Shown: positions 11,686-24,167 of the stretch, piece after piece
How the letters are laid out: the number at the start of each line of letters is the position of its first letter
Position numbering within the stretch: the stretch's first letter is position 1
Assembly: GCF_003265705.1 (NCBI RefSeq)
Contig: NW_020312827.1
Location: 16,685,948-16,749,947, forward strand
From: Callorhinus ursinus
Taxonomy: Eukaryota; Chordata; Mammalia; Carnivora; Otariidae
Reading direction: 5' to 3'
DNA length: 64,000 bases
Position numbers and translations under genes: made by a program
The notes under the pieces: generated by a model
Database searches by the model: none
What the model saw: only the letters and a program-made list of their open reading frames with translations
Told to the model about the DNA's origin: nothing

Positions 11686-14600
11686 TTCCGCAGTTAATTT
11701 CTCTCTAGCATTTCTGTAAAGATAGAGTAAATTTTAAGACCTCACTATGTATTCTTTGTATGATGGTGAGTAAGTCACCTGGCATTTGTGTCCAGTTGTT
11801 TCAAAGCTTCACTATACTATTAACTATCATTATACACCAAAAAAGGTCACAGTTTCAGATTCAAAGTGACTCACCATTGCAAAATACAGCATAATTAGAT
11901 GTGTTATGGACTACAGTGATCACATGTATCAAGATCCTTCTACTGCAGCCTCTTAAAAACTGGAACACAAGCCAAATAGAGTCAATTATTATAAATAAAA
12001 CATAATTCTGGTGACACAAGCTTTTCTAAAGCATTGTTGATGCACATTTGGTGATGTTCAATGAAGCTAAAGAATGAATAGTAAAATACGACCACTCACA
12101 AGGGCTGCATTTTATTGGATGTCTGGGTAAACTACTGCTCTACCTTCATATTTCGAAGAAGCACATCACAGACAGGATGCTTCCATTATGTGATAGGATT
12201 GTGCCTAAAAAGTAGTGTGTGTATGTGTGTTCTGTACATCTTATTGAGAATTCAACTCTTTTCCTCCATTGACTCATGGTAGATTTAAATTTCAGATTTT
12301 TAATGCCCCTTTTACCCCCTCAGGAAACTCTTAACTCCAAATGTTAAATTTTTCTACCCTACCCTCAACATTTTTTTAAGTTGAATCCACGATCAAATGA
12401 TTAAATGCATTCCAAAAACCATATTTTTTAAAAGTCTGGTAGTAAATATTTTACAACAGTTATTTTACCGATTCACATGCTTTGTCACTTAATCCTTATT
12501 TTCCTCAAATGCTCATGTACTGACAAACACTTTGGTCAAGCTTTCTTTTTTCTGGACTCTGTTTTTACCACCTCTTTCCTTCTCTCAACCATGCTTTCTT
12601 GTTTGCCTAAAGAGATTGGAAAGTCAAAGAGAACAGTAAACTTGTTAAAATTCCTCAAATATTTAGAAGGTTTAGATCCCTGATCATAATTAACAGGAAG
12701 AAAAAAAAAGGAGCAGTTGTGCTCCTTACCATTGTTTTTACTTTTAAGTCCTCTTAATTTTGAGTGAAAATTATTGTTTTAATAGCAGAAACCCATGGAG
12801 ATTGACAGAGAAGGAATTTATGCAGATTAGGCAGATATGAAATTTTCCAGAGCACATGTCTATCAGGCAGAACTTGTCAAATCAGGTGAAACATTGATAA
12901 TATGGCACTTATCAACATATAGCCATTTTTGTCACTGTGATTGAAGTGAAGACCTGAGCATTTGCCAAAAATAATTTTCCACGATGTCTCTTCAGCACAT
13001 ATTTTTCTGAATATTGAAATAAACTAAAACATTTTTCCATACTTGCACAGCATAACTGTGGGGACAAAAGCTTAAAGCTGGATTAGGGTTAACCAAAAAG
13101 TGTTAATGTAAATCCTCTTGGGGCAGAATGATAAGGACCCAGAGACAGAAAACTTTCCCTTGTTCTCTAGAATCATAGATATAGGGATGTTAGAACCTTG
13201 AGCTTCAGATGGTGATTTCTGTAACCAACCATAAAAGAAACTAGGTCAAAGAAATGAAGAGACCAACAGATCAAAACTGATGACATTATTTAACATTTAG
13301 ATTGAGACATGCCTAAAATCAGCTGCACCTCCTTGGACTTCCCAACTTTATAAGTCAATAAATTCCCTTCTCTCATTTAAATTTATGTGAACTGACTTTC
13401 TATCACGAAAAATTCCCATTTTCCTCTCAAATAAACCAGAGCGATTGTATGCTTATGGGCTGGATTTGGCTTATCACTGTCTCCCGTCCAACTAGGCCCC
13501 CTTCAGATGCCGATCAACATGCAATATTGACATGGTGTTGAAATTACAAAGACTTTCAACAGAATGGCTCCAAAGAGTTGGCCCCACCGTAATTTTTCTT
13601 CAGTTAAATGTGCACCTTCTGCCCAGGATGTGAAAGAGCAATTGTTGCTTCTGTGTCAGTTATGGATTCCATCAAGAATCCACATCAGGAGAACTAACAT
13701 CAGACTCAATGCTTTCCCTGAGTCACATTACCAAACAGTCCAAAATATTTTTTGTGTTTTCCTTCCAGCCTCAATCTTTACCTCAGGGTGCCCTTTGGGT
13801 GATTTCCCTCTGCTGCCTCTAAGGCATATTCTTGAAGGGCCTTGCTTTCAGCCAGGTATCACTCCAAACCCTCCTAGCTGTCGAAGAATCTCTCTTTCAT
13901 CACGATAATCAGGTATCATGGCAGGCTGTGCAAGCAAGAATCTGGACAAGTGGGGGCCACTGAATATCCTTTAAATTGCATTCTGTAGGGACCCTGCTAG
14001 TCTGTCTTCTCTGAAGTCTGCCTGTGTTAGAGGAGAGAGGAGTCTCCTTAGAAAGAGGACCCAGGATGCACATAAAACCCATGGGGTTTTCCCACTTTTC
14101 ATTATAAGCAACTTTTTAGCATCTAAGGCTAATGTTTTATTCTAACCAGCAGGTTCAAAAATCTGTTGAAGTGTTTTACTTTCTGAAAAAGAAAAAAAAA
14201 TCTAATTTTTGCCCGTGCGTGGGTTGTTATAGATGATATTGATTTGCATCCTTTAACTAGAGGTAAACTTTGAAGTCTCACTTCATTTGGTTAACAACAA
14301 GAAATATTTCTCTTCTGCATGTTTTCCTTTCACTTTGATAAATAGTGTTTCTTTCAACTTTAAGAAAGTATTTCAATCCAAGGAATAAAAGACTAGGTAA
14401 CTGAATGTTTACATTATCTAATTAATCCTAAAATATCCTACAAAACTCATTTACACACATATGCTCACACACACACTCACATATTCCGCTAAATCCTAAA
14501 TAAATAACAAGGAATAAAAACCTACCAAGGAAATGGAAAAGGACTTCTCATGGCTTAAATGGTTTTGAGAATATGCCTGTTAAATAAATTTTACACGTGA

Positions 14601-15323
14601 TCTGAAGTGTGAGCCAAAGAAGTACATATGGTGAAACTTTAGCAAATACTTACTAGGGGAGTAACCCACAAAGGAATTAAAGATCCTAGCCACATATTTA
14701 ATTTTTTCACCCAAACTGTTAAAAGTTATGTCATTTTTCACTGGAGAATGTAGGTTGGCTAATGGATTTAACACTACCATTTGGTCTAATTTCCTGATGT
14801 CTGCTCCAATCATTGCATAAGCCTCTTTATAGAGGAAAAAAAAAAATCTTAGAGCTTTATCTCCTTGTTTTTTGTGTTCTCACACAGGCACTCTGTTACT
14901 TTTTTACCCATTAAAAGCTGAGGTTGATTGAAAAAGAAACGATACAGGGTAGAGACAAATTTTAATGTGTTCTACCTATCCCTGAAACCAAAATGACTAA
15001 GATAGAAACATTTTCCAACATAAACCATACTTTGTAGGTCAGGTTGGAAAATCTGGAAGAAAAAAATAAGTGGTCTACTCTATTTATATAAAATATGTTT
15101 TCTGGTTTTAATACTTTTCATTCCTTCCTATCTGAATGTAGTTGTATCTTCTCAATTTTATGTTGTTCTTCCTAACAAAGCCTCTATTCTGATGATCATT
15201 CTAGCAATAGCAATTAACCTTTGCATGGTTTGGGCTGTCCCTTTTTCCTTTGCTATCTCAGATGAGGGAACCCCATATAGGAAGTAGATTTGTTTGTCTA
15301 GCAAAGATTCTTAAATAAGACTT
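11686..15323. other. Long stretch without recognised features
   Basis: The longest tract (3.6 kb) in which I name no repeat with confidence. A fragment at 13165-13230 is faintly MIR3-like, and a short CA-rich patch lies near 14453-14480. The 114-codon + frame at 13564-13908 has no recognisable domain, no flanking splice pattern I trust, and unremarkable composition. The stretch may be unique sequence or very old repeats. Confidence 0.4.
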
Positions 15324-15338
15324 TGAATGTCCTCTTTA

Positions 15339-15513
15339 TTTATTTATTTATTTTTTAAAAGATTTTATTTATTTATTTGACAGAGAGAGACATATTGAGA
15401 GAGGGAACACAAGCAGGGGGAGTGGGAGAGGGAGAAGCAGACCCCCCTAGGACCCCGGGATCATGACCCCAGCCGAAGGCAGATACTTAATGACTGAGCC
15501 ACCCAGGTGCCCC
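15339..15513 (-). mobile_element. CAN (SINEC) SINE
   Basis: In reverse orientation: T-rich tail, AGATTTTATTTATTTATTTG, a purine-rich middle, and the head complement CTGAGCCACCCAGGTGCCCC. The TSD reads TGAATGTCCTCTTTA on the left (15324-15338) and TGAAGGTCCTCTTTA on the right (15514-15528), one mismatch in 15. Confidence 0.97.
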
Positions 15514-15649
15514 TGAAGGTCCTCTTTAGAAGTTTCGGGCTACTGCTCTCTTGCAGGCCATATACAAACCCAGCAATTTGATTAAAATGTTTCATAGCAT
15601 TCATTACTAACCCGAACAGTCATTGAAGATAAATGAAAGTTTAGAGATG

Positions 15650-16105
15650 GAACCTGAGTTCCAATCGCAGCCCTACCATTTATGATCTATGTGCCCTTAG
15701 ATTATTTCCATACATTTTCTAAGTTTACTTTCTTATCTAAAGTAGAGATAGATTCCCCCAGGGAATCAGAGGGGAGATGAACCGTGAGAGACTGTGGACT
15801 CTGAAAAACAAACTGAGGGTTCTAGAGGGAGGGGGTGGGGGCATGGGTTAGCCCGGTGATGGGTATTAAATAGGGCACGTATTGAATGGAGCACCGGGTG
15901 TTATTCACAAACAATGAATCATGGAACACTATATCAAAAAGTAATGATGTAATGTATGGTGATTAACATAACATAATAAAATAAAATTTTAAAAAGAAAA
16001 AAATTAAAAAGGAAATAGAGATAGAAATTGCTTCCACTGCAGATTGTTCTGGTAAATAAGTAACATAATGCACACTTTCAGTAAGATGTTTAATAAATAA
16101 TGAAT
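15650..16105 (+). mobile_element. MIR SINE split by an L1 insertion
   Basis: The 5' half (15650-15754) has the MIR order: ACCTGAGTTCCAATCGCAG, then a CTACCATTTATGA block, then TACTTTCTTATCTAAAG. The 3' half resumes after the L1 with ATTGTTCTGGTAAATAAG and an AATAAATAATGAATGCTC end. The intervening 255 bases are the L1 3' end listed next, so the MIR is the older host. Confidence 0.75.
15757..16011 (+). mobile_element. Carnivore L1 LINE 3' end, 5'-truncated, inside a MIR
   Basis: Typical young carnivore L1 3'UTR: GAACCGTGAGAGACTGTGGA, then AACAAACTGAGGGTTCTAGA, then ATGAATCATGGAACACTATA, then TAATGATGTAATGTATGGTG, then an A-rich tail (AATAAAATAAAATTTTAAAA). Flanking TAGAGATAGATT (ends 15752) and TAGAGATAGAAATT (about 16017-16030) look like its TSD, though offset by a few A-rich bases. 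Confidence 0.9.
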
Positions 16106-16785
16106 GCTCCAAATAAATCAATGATTCAGTTATTATTATTATTGAACTATTAAAATTGTCATTTAGTGCTAATCCCCTCACATCACTGAGACACTAGAAA
16201 TGTAGAAAAATACTTGGGTTTGGCCATGTTAGAATTGTTTTTCATAAACTCTAAATGCTTCTTCATATACTTTCATAAAAACAGGCCAACCCCTGTTTTA
16301 GAGTTCCAATTCTTTTATTGTCATATTATTAGTCACTAAAACGTATACCCTCCTAAGCACAGTGCTTATCCACAAGTTCACTTTTTATAGTATTTCTTAC
16401 ATATAAATATTTAGAAGAGAAATACTAGACTTTAAACATCTCAGAGTGAAGCCAGTTCTACCAAAGCCTGAAAAAGAAAATATGACTTCATTATTAGTAC
16501 ATTTATTTGCTTGTTTTTTAAATTTATGATTTATTCTTTACTATGTTCCAAAAAAACTTGATAGATCAGTAGATGAATAATCATGCATAAAATGGGAACA
16601 AGATTATCATATCACCATCTTAAGGTAGTGATTACTGAAAAATAGTCCTTTATTTTGTTTGGTGTTTCCTAGAAGTAGAGGGAGAGGGGAATCAAGAGGG
16701 ACCATGAAGCTACAACAAAGCTGAGTGTGTAATGGGCTTAGTTAAACTAAATGGCATTGATGAAAATGTACTAGGAGCTCAAAAC
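16106..16785. other. Unassigned sequence
   Basis: Nothing recognised in about 680 bases. Confidence 0.45.
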
Positions 16786-16789
16786 TGCT

Positions 16790-16950
16790 AGATACTTCAA
16801 TTAATCCTCGTAGCAACTTTTTGAAATATGTGTTACTGTACCCATTTTAGAGATAGATAACTGGTGGTCATAGCTACACAGAAACTAAATGACAGACGTA
16901 AGATCCATACTTGAAATTGCCTGAATTCACATCTTAGTATTTCAAGAAAA
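16790..16950 (-). mobile_element. MIR SINE
   Basis: Antisense MIR: TAATCCTCGTAGCAACTTTT, then TACCCATTTTAGAGATAGAT, then AGAAACTAAATGACAG, then GAATTCACATCTTAG. The order is that of a reversed MIR core plus head. Confidence 0.75.
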
Positions 16951-17908
16951 GTTGTGAAATAATTTGAGTAGAATTACATAGACCCTGGATTTTCTGTTCA
17001 AATGCAAATTATAGAAAGGAAGAAATAAATAGTGCATGTGTTGTTAATTTTGACTCACTATAGTTATAGTCTCTTCCCAGAGAAGTAAAGGTGACACAAA
17101 TTATTTGCAAATTCATATTTGTAAATGCCCACTTGCTAAAATTTGTTTGTAACCCTGATCGGTATTTACATTGTTTTCATGATTATTCATGAACATATGC
17201 AGAGCAGTGAAAAATTGAGTCACCATTGTCTGAAGTGCTTTTTCCCATATGAGGTGGAATAAGGCTATGCCCCGATTTTTTTTTCAGCTTTCATTTTGTA
17301 AACAAGTGTCCTTTTCATGATCTATTTAGAGCTATGTTTCGTAGGTTTTTTGTTTGTTTGTTTTTAGTTTTTGTGCTTTTGATGGGGATTTTGCTATTTA
17401 AAGTGGCCCCCAAGTATTGTGCTAAGTGCTGTCTAGGGCTCCTCAGAGCAAGAGAGCTATGATGTGCCATCCAGAGAAAATACGAGTATTAGAGAAGCTT
17501 CCTTCAGACATGAGATGAGGTGTGTTGGTCATGATTTCAACGTTAAAGAATCAACGATACACATTAAATAAGGTGTCTTTAAAGATAAACACACATAAGA
17601 CAAGATATATGTATTGATTAGGTCATGAAAATATTCTAACCAGAGACTTAGAGGTATCTAAGGGTGATGGTTCTGTATTTGCTAATTTGGTGTTCACAGC
17701 AACTTTATAGAACATAAATACTGTGTATAACAGGAATCAATTATATATAATTTAAAGAAGTTATGGCCTGGATGGTCCAAATATATGGTCCAAATATTGA
17801 GACAGGATATTTAAAGAACAATCTCTTCTCCCTCATACATTTACATCAAGATACATAGTAGAGTTGGTATTTTGAATCTGATTTACAAAACTCTTATTAA
17901 AACCATTA
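16951..17908. other. Unassigned sequence
   Basis: About 950 bases with small T/TTTG-rich patches (17280, 17350). No gene or named repeat. Confidence 0.45.
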
Positions 17909-17920
17909 CCCTCTAGTTTT

Positions 17921-18196
17921 CCTTTAATGTTTTTGTTTTGTTTTTAAGTAATCTCTAGGTAAAACATGGGGCTGGAACTCATGACCCTGAGATCAGATTT
18001 TTGTTTGTTTGTTTTTTCAAGATTGTATTTATTTATTTGTCAGAGAGAGTGAACACAAGCAGGGGAGTGTCAGGCAGAGGGAGAAGCAGGCTCTCCGCTG
18101 AGCAAGGAGCCCAATGAAAGACTCGATTGTGGGACCCTTGGATCAGGATCTGAGCCAAAGTCAGACATTTAACTGACTGAGCCATCCAGGTGTCCC
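17921..18196 (-). mobile_element. Composite CAN SINE (full copy plus truncated copy)
   Basis: Two minus-strand SINE bodies lie side by side. The left one (about 17937-17998) keeps only the tail-proximal half, with TTAAGTAATCTCTAGG and AACTCATGACCCTGAGATCA. A TTTTTGTTTGTTTGTTTTTT linker follows, then a complete copy (about 18017-18196) ending in the head complement TGAGCCATCCAGGTGTCCC. CTCTAGTTTT occurs on both outer sides (17911-17920 and 18197-18206), so the pair seems bounded by one TSD. Confidence 0.85.
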
Positions 18197-18206
18197 TCTA
18201 GTTTTG

Positions 18207-18935
18207 TTGATAACAAACCAGCTCTGGGGTTGATCTAACATGTTATCCCCAACACACTCACTCACACCCAGTATTCTGTCCTCAAATATTGGATTGCTCG
18301 TCCTCTCTCAACTCACCTTATGACAAGCTGTGGGAGGTGATGACACAGTCCTCACTTAGCCTCACAAGCCCTATCTTCTTCCCCCCAGCACACCCTTATG
18401 TGGAATTAATTGCTCTTTGAGCTTTGATTTCTTTTGCAAGTCAGTCTCTGTAGCTTTCGCAGTTTCTGTCCTTTCCTGGAAAATGTTTGAAGGGAAATCC
18501 AATGAAGAATCAGGCAAAGGAGTTAGAGGAAGGATATGAACCCCACATATGAAAACCAAAGCATCTAGAAAAGGTGAGAGCTTATTGTTCGATGAACAGA
18601 CAAACATTCCAGGTCTCCTGATTTGTCTCCTTCTCTCTGCCTGTCTCTCTTTCTTCTCTTCAGAGGTAGGGCAAGGCAAGAAGTTGACTCACTCATTGCA
18701 TCTACTTGGGAGGAGACACAACACCACAACTCCACCTCATCTCTAGGCCTTGAGGTCCTTCCTGTATTTCCTCCTGACCTCAACAGATGTTTCACACTTT
18801 TATCTAAAGGGGGATCCACTATGCCAATGAGAGCTTCTATCTTTTCCTCTGCCCTTTAGAAGATACCTTAATACAAATCCTAGAATTGTACCATTCAAGC
18901 TGGATAGATGTGTTTGACATATGTGGAATCCAACC
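18207..18935. other. Unassigned sequence with overlapping short frames
   Basis: Four frames of 65-102 codons overlap on both strands at 18371-18859. None resembles a known protein, and mutual overlap on both strands argues for chance. No repeat recognised; the upper half may be further L2 sequence. Confidence 0.4.
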
Positions 18936-18939
18936 ATTT

Positions 18940-19525
18940 CTCACTCTCTCCACTGCTACCTCCCTGGTTCAAGCAACTCTTCAAATACCAGTCAGGTCTC
19001 AAGTAGAAATTATTCTCCACAGAGCTGATATCTTTTCAAAATCTTAATCTGATCACTCTTGCACTCAAAATTCTCTTAAGGGCTTTCTTCTAAGGGTTAA
19101 GTTCAAAATCTCTGACCAAATAAGGTCTCGATACCCTAGTCCTTCCTTCCTTTCTCCCTCTCACATCATCTCCTATCACATTCTCCCTCCTCAATGTATC
19201 CACACTTGTCTCCAGCTGCTTCTGGAATATTCCAGACATTGTCATTTCTTCTTTCCACAGATATCCATAGAATTCACATTCTCCATTCAGATCTCCATTC
19301 AAACATGACCTCCTTAAAGACACCTGACATAACAAGCTACTCTAAAATTGTTCCCTCTCCCATCAGTACTCTCTTTACTTCTTTATCATCAGCCAATCCC
19401 CACTGAAATATAAAGTCCATGAAAACAGTTTTTTTTTTTTCTTTTTCTCTTTGCCATATATCCAGAGCTTCAATCAGTGCCTGGCATATAGAAGATATTC
19501 AATGAATATTGTTGAATAAGTAAGC
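18940..19525 (+). mobile_element. L2 LINE, ORF2 end and 3'UTR
   Basis: A long, ordered L2 match on the sense strand. It runs from TCCACTGCTACCTCCCTGGT through CTTAATCTGATCACTCTTGC and AAAATTCTCTTAAGGGCTTT, to TCAAACATGACCTCCTTAAA, and ends with CAGTGCCTGGCATATAGAAG and ATTCAATGAATATTGTTGAA. A T-rich patch at 19430-19446 interrupts the 3'UTR. The frames of 81 and 70 codons inside are decayed or antisense. Confidence 0.88.
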
Positions 19526-19840
19526 TTGCAAGATTAAAAAATGTTGATTTGATTAAATTGATTCCATGACAAAAGACCATTGAGAACCACAATTTCTAGT
19601 TGATATTTTATTTCCAGCTCATGTGACTCAAATGCAGCAGTACTGTAGTCACTAATCTATTCATTCCCATCATATCTGTTACTGCAAGGAGGGGAGGGGA
19701 GCAAGTTATTGCTCACACATTCTTGATTCAAGAAAATATAAAAAAAATCAGGAAAAAAATCCAAACCCCAGTTTCTAAAGACTTAATATTTCCTCCCTTT
19801 ACATTTATCTTTCTGTATCATTCTAACGTGCATGTAGAGC
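19526..19840. other. Unassigned sequence
   Basis: Nothing recognised between the L2 end and the MLT2 LTR. Confidence 0.45.
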
Positions 19841-19845
19841 ACATG

Positions 19846-20294
19846 TGATGGTTAATTTTCTGTCAGGTTGGTTGGCTAGGCTATGGTGCCAGTTGTTTAG
19901 ACGCCAGTCTAAATGTTGTCATGAAGATGTTTTTCATAGATGATTAATTAAGTCAGTCAACTTTGAGTAAAGAAGATTCCCTTCTACAGTGTTGGGGCCT
20001 CATCCAATCAGCTGAAGGCCATAACAACAAAGACTAATATTTCCTGAGTGAGAAGCAATGGCCAATGTGCCCTTGAGACGGCAAAGTAGAAATCCCACCT
20101 GAGTTTTCAGCCTGTTCATTTCAAACTCAAGACTCAACCTCAGCTCCTACATGAATTTCCAGCCTGGCAGCCTTCTCTCTAGATTTCGGGCTTGCCAGCC
20201 TGCACAATTATGTAAGCTGATTCCATAAAATGATCTCTCCCGATATACATACATCCTGTTGATTATGTTTCTCTGGAGAATCCTGACAAATACA
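19846..20294 (+). mobile_element. MLT2-type ERVL solo LTR
   Basis: Begins TGATGGTTAATTTTCTGTCA and ends TCTCTGGAGAATCCTGACAA plus ATACA, as MLT2 LTRs do. Inside, CCTCATCCAATCAGCTGAAGG and CAATTATGTAAGCTGATTCC are MLT2 landmarks, the latter just upstream of an AATAAA-like CATAAAATGA signal. The 5-bp flanks ACATG (19841-19845) and GCATG (20295-20299) differ by one base, as expected for an old ERVL TSD. No internal region, so a solo LTR. Confidence 0.9.
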
Positions 20295-20299
20295 GCATG

Positions 20300-21179
20300 T
20301 GAGTGTTGAGTTGATCAGTAATATTAAACATGAGACTCCTTGAAAGGCCACCGCAGGACTATGGGCACCACAAATGGCAGATAGTCACCTTGCAACAACA
20401 TCCATGGAAGGTAACCATATATAATCCACAGAATGCTGAATTGTGAATGCATGACACTAGAAGGCAAGAGTATTGTACTCTTATAAATTCCTTCATTGAC
20501 TTCATGTGGGAAAGAAACCATAACTATTCTAGAATATTCACATCTGTTTTCAAAATTCAGAGAGAGATAACTGAGCTAATTTAGTATTCAGTGATCCTTG
20601 CTGCCACTGAGGTCTTAATAAAGACCTTAGAATTTAGCAAACCTAAGGGCTGTTTCCCAAATAGATCTGGATCCTTATAGTTTTGTGTCCACCTCTGTTT
20701 CCTGGACTTCCTGGCATCATCCTCTCCATGGCTCTATGAAGTCCCAGAACAAGATCCAGGATTCAAGTAACAACCTCACTTTTATCACTGGGCAGTCATC
20801 ACAATCCTTGCTTTTATAACTCAATGTAAGAGTGTTTTGAAGAAGTCGTTGTGGCAATCTCTTCTCAGAATATGTGAGGTAAGAGCAAGTATGACTCATT
20901 ATAAACTCTAAGTAATAAGATAGTAAAAGCAACAAACACAACTCTTACAATTCTCATCAAGATCTGATCTTATAGTAAAAAAAGAAACAAACAAACAAAC
21001 TCTTTTAGCAACCCATACACATCCCTGCATTTAGCATATTTTAGAATAAATAAGCTAATGATAAGTAAGTGCAACAGCAAATGGGGGAGAAATGAAATTG
21101 TTAACAGTATACTGACCTTCTGAAAGAGAGACAGGAGGAGATAAGCCTATCTGCTTGCAGCCTAAAACAGAAAGCCATC
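20300..21179. other. Unassigned sequence
   Basis: About 880 bases. Frames at 20324-20521 and 20717-20941 (minus) show no domain. An AAAC-rich patch lies near 20980-21000. Confidence 0.45.
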
Positions 21180-21190
21180 AGAAATACACC

Positions 21191-21484
21191 TCTGAAACAA
21201 ATAATACATTATATGTTAAAAAAAAAAAAAGAAGATAGCAGGAGGGGAAGAATGAAGGGGGGTAAATCGGAGAGGGAGATGAACCATGAGAGACTATGGA
21301 CTCTGAAAAACAAACTGAGGGTTCTAAAGGGGAGGGGCGTGGGGGGTTGAGTTAGCCTGGTGATGGGTATTAAGGAGGGCATGTTCTGCAGGGAGCACTG
21401 GGTGTTATATGCAAACAATGAATCATGGAACACTACATCAAAAACTAATGATGTAATATATGGTGATCAACATAATAATAAAAA
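21191..21484 (+). mobile_element. Carnivore L1 LINE 3' end, 5'-truncated
   Basis: Starts in the 3'UTR at AAACAAATAATACATTATAT. An A-rich internal run follows, then GATGAACCATGAGAGACTAT, ACAAACTGAGGGTTCTAAAG, ATGAATCATGGAACACTACA and TAATGATGTAATATATGGTG, and it ends in CATAATAATAAAAA. Candidate TSD: AGAAATACACC (21180-21190) and AGAAATATACT (21485-21495). The minus-strand 74-codon frame across it is antisense L1 and also occurs at 42684-42902 on the other strand. Confidence 0.93.
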
Positions 21485-21495
21485 AGAAATATACT

Positions 21496-21785
21496 GATTC
21501 TTTTCCAACCTTAGACCCAAGATACAGAAAAGGTATTGATTAAATTCACTTCCTTGCCTGCTCCACCCAATATACAGTCTTCTGTGTTTGCTTGTGTGTG
21601 TGTGTGTTACATGAGTTTTCACCTTGACAAGCCTATGTGAGTGGGTTTCAGAAGACTGGTGCACACTATTTTCTGAGCCTATTTTTCCTCAGTAAGTCAA
21701 AAGACTTCTGAAACCATTTCTCCCCTGCCTTCAAGCCATATTCATAGTTGCCCTTGGAGTATTGAATAGATCCCTGTTGTGAAGC
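21496..21785. other. Unassigned sequence
   Basis: Contains a (GT)8-like tract near 21592-21608; otherwise nothing recognised. Confidence 0.45.
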
Positions 21786-21789
21786 CATA

Positions 21790-21950
21790 TGAGAGAGTAT
21801 AAAGAACTTTGGTTCAGTGTAGAGCAGCTAGGCATCCTTAGGCAATTAGTCAATCTCTCTGAAGATTCAGCTCCTGAAGAATAGAGAAAATGGCACTACT
21901 TACTTCCTAGGATGAAATAAATTAATGCATTCCAGGAAAAGAGTAAGTGA
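21790..21950 (+). mobile_element. MIR SINE
   Basis: Sense MIR order with strong divergence: TATAAAGAACTTTGGTTCAG, then CATCCTTAGGCAATTAGTCA, then AATAGAGAAAATGGCACTAC, then CTTCCTAGGATGAAATAAAT. Confidence 0.65.
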
Positions 21951-24152
21951 TTAACTTGAATTAATTATGCCTCATAAGGTCCTGGTATTACTGACCAGGA
22001 CAAGAATGGTGAGAAATGAGAGGCTGATGTATGCTTGAATGCTCAGAAATATCTTCATGGCAGACACTTTTCCTTGAAAGTGGAGTGGAGTCTGGAGTGT
22101 TAGAAAAGAAATGTGAGGGGCTGTTAGGTGAGGGAAGCGACATACTCAAAAACAAAATGGAAATGATCAGAGTGTGTGCCGGCATCTACCACGCTAATGG
22201 AAGTGAATAGACCTTGGAAATGTGGGTAAACCAATATGGTGGTGAAGTAGAGGCCAGTTATCACCAATTCCTTTTCTCATACAAAATCACAAAATTTTTC
22301 CTTAGTGATATTTAAAATTTAAAACTCAGTCTACTTATTTATGTTTTGATGATATCTTTTCAAAGTATTCACAATAGTCGTTTGAAAGTTTCAAAAAGTT
22401 AACCTGTTTTCTTATCCATTTATTGATTGTTTGCAGTTAGAAGAAGGAAGGAAAAAAACTGCATACCATATCCACTTTAAAGAGAAAAAAGAAATCCAAT
22501 AATACTGTGTGAAGTAATCATGAGATTTATTAAAAACTAGAGATTACTTTGACCAAGTGTTGACAGTCTAAAGTCTTGGATTTAAAATTACTTTAATAGC
22601 TTAGCCAAATGCAACTTAGGCTTTAATTAATGTGAAATGTTGACAAAAATGTCTGGGGTCAAAATATGTCTTAATTTCCCAGCCTTAGTCTAGTATTTAC
22701 CAAATCTGGAAATAATAAAGAAGTTTCTAGGATTTATTATTCATAAGTAATTAGCATAACAGTCAAAATATTTCTGGCTCATCAAGCTTAAGCAACATTT
22801 CCTCATAAAAAAATGTGGACAGGCAGCAGGTGTCAAAGGAAAATTTCATCAGACACCAGCAAGACCTACATGCCTCCTCTGATCCTTTCTACACCCACAA
22901 AATATATTGGAAAAATTAATCTTGTACAAGATTGCAGGACCCACCGATGACCTTAGCCGAATTTCATAACTTCTCAAAACACAAACAGTGCCATCATCAT
23001 GTAAAGAATGTCTTGGGTCAGAATGCCATTTCACTCTCTGAATCATAGAGGAGAAGGAATTGCTGCTTTGTTAAGTATGCTCCCTAGATAAACACACTCT
23101 ATACAGAAATACTCTTTATTTGATTATTTTCCTGAAGTGTTAGGTATTTTGTTGTGTTTAATCAGAAAGATAATATTCACCCTGGGACAATGCTTGGTAA
23201 AGTAATACAGGAAACTACTCTCTCTAATTAGCTGCTCAAGTATTTAAAACAATTTTAATAGTGTTATCAAAATGTATCTGACATTAATTACTACTTTGCT
23301 AGGATGGGGTCAAAGGGTCAGATTTTGTTACACATTTTTGAGGCAACAGATAATAGAGCTAATGCTTCAGTAGTTAACGGATCAAAAGGTTGCATTAGTG
23401 AAGTCTAAACTAGGTAAGCTGAGTGCAAGAAAAAACACGCAAATACATTTTGTAACACAACATTGTGAATATTTTTAATCTTAAGGTAAAAAGATGCTAA
23501 GGCAGATTTGAATTAATTTGATTGCTAAAGCATTTCAACATTGATATAAATCTGACAGTAAATAGGTTATGAAAACTGAGTCTGCAGAGTTTTATGATCC
23601 ATGTCAGAGCAGAGTGCCTGTTTTGTCAATGCAGAATTAACCCAAATGCATCAAGTACCACTCTGGTAGAAAATTTTACAGCTAAACTTCAGAAAGTACC
23701 CCTGCCATATTATTAAATGCAAAGAATTCTAAAATAGCTCAGAGCTTGAGGATTGGGGAAGCCCCTTAATTTAGATTAGAGGTAAAGGCATTTTTATATT
23801 TGGGCAAGCCAACTTTTCCCATCCCATTGTTCTCTCACTTGGACAGTTCTGAAAATACTGAAGGCATAATTTTTCTAATGCTTTCTATGTTACTTATGAT
23901 TGGACTAGAGTGGCAAAAACTGGAGTCTGGGGAGGGGATTATCCTTCAGACTTCTAGAACGTAGAATCTGAGGAAATCATCCTATCAACCAACCTTGAAA
24001 CAAAAGAAGTATCTCCAAGGTCAGGGAGCTACCCTGAAGAGAAATTTCTCACTAAACACTGAAACAACCATTTAAAAAGGGAAATAGCCATTTGCTGGAT
24101 GGTCTAAAACTTAAATCCAATATCTTTGAACCATTGGTAGATAAATGATGAT
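21951..24152. other. Long unassigned stretch
   Basis: About 2.2 kb with no recognised repeat. The 22810-23060 part has more balanced composition than its surroundings and carries a 65-codon minus frame without a known domain; this could be an ancient conserved patch or chance. No splice-bounded exon is evident. Confidence 0.4.
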
Positions 24153-24167
24153 GGGAAACTGCTATTT

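Noticed and set aside
13564..13908. 114-codon + strand frame as a possible exon
   Set aside because: No recognisable domain and no support from neighbouring frames; length is within chance for 64 kb in six frames.
21209..21433. Conserved small protein, since a nearly identical frame occurs at 42684-42902
   Set aside because: Both frames are the antisense of the same L1 3'UTR, so the likeness is due to repeat copies.
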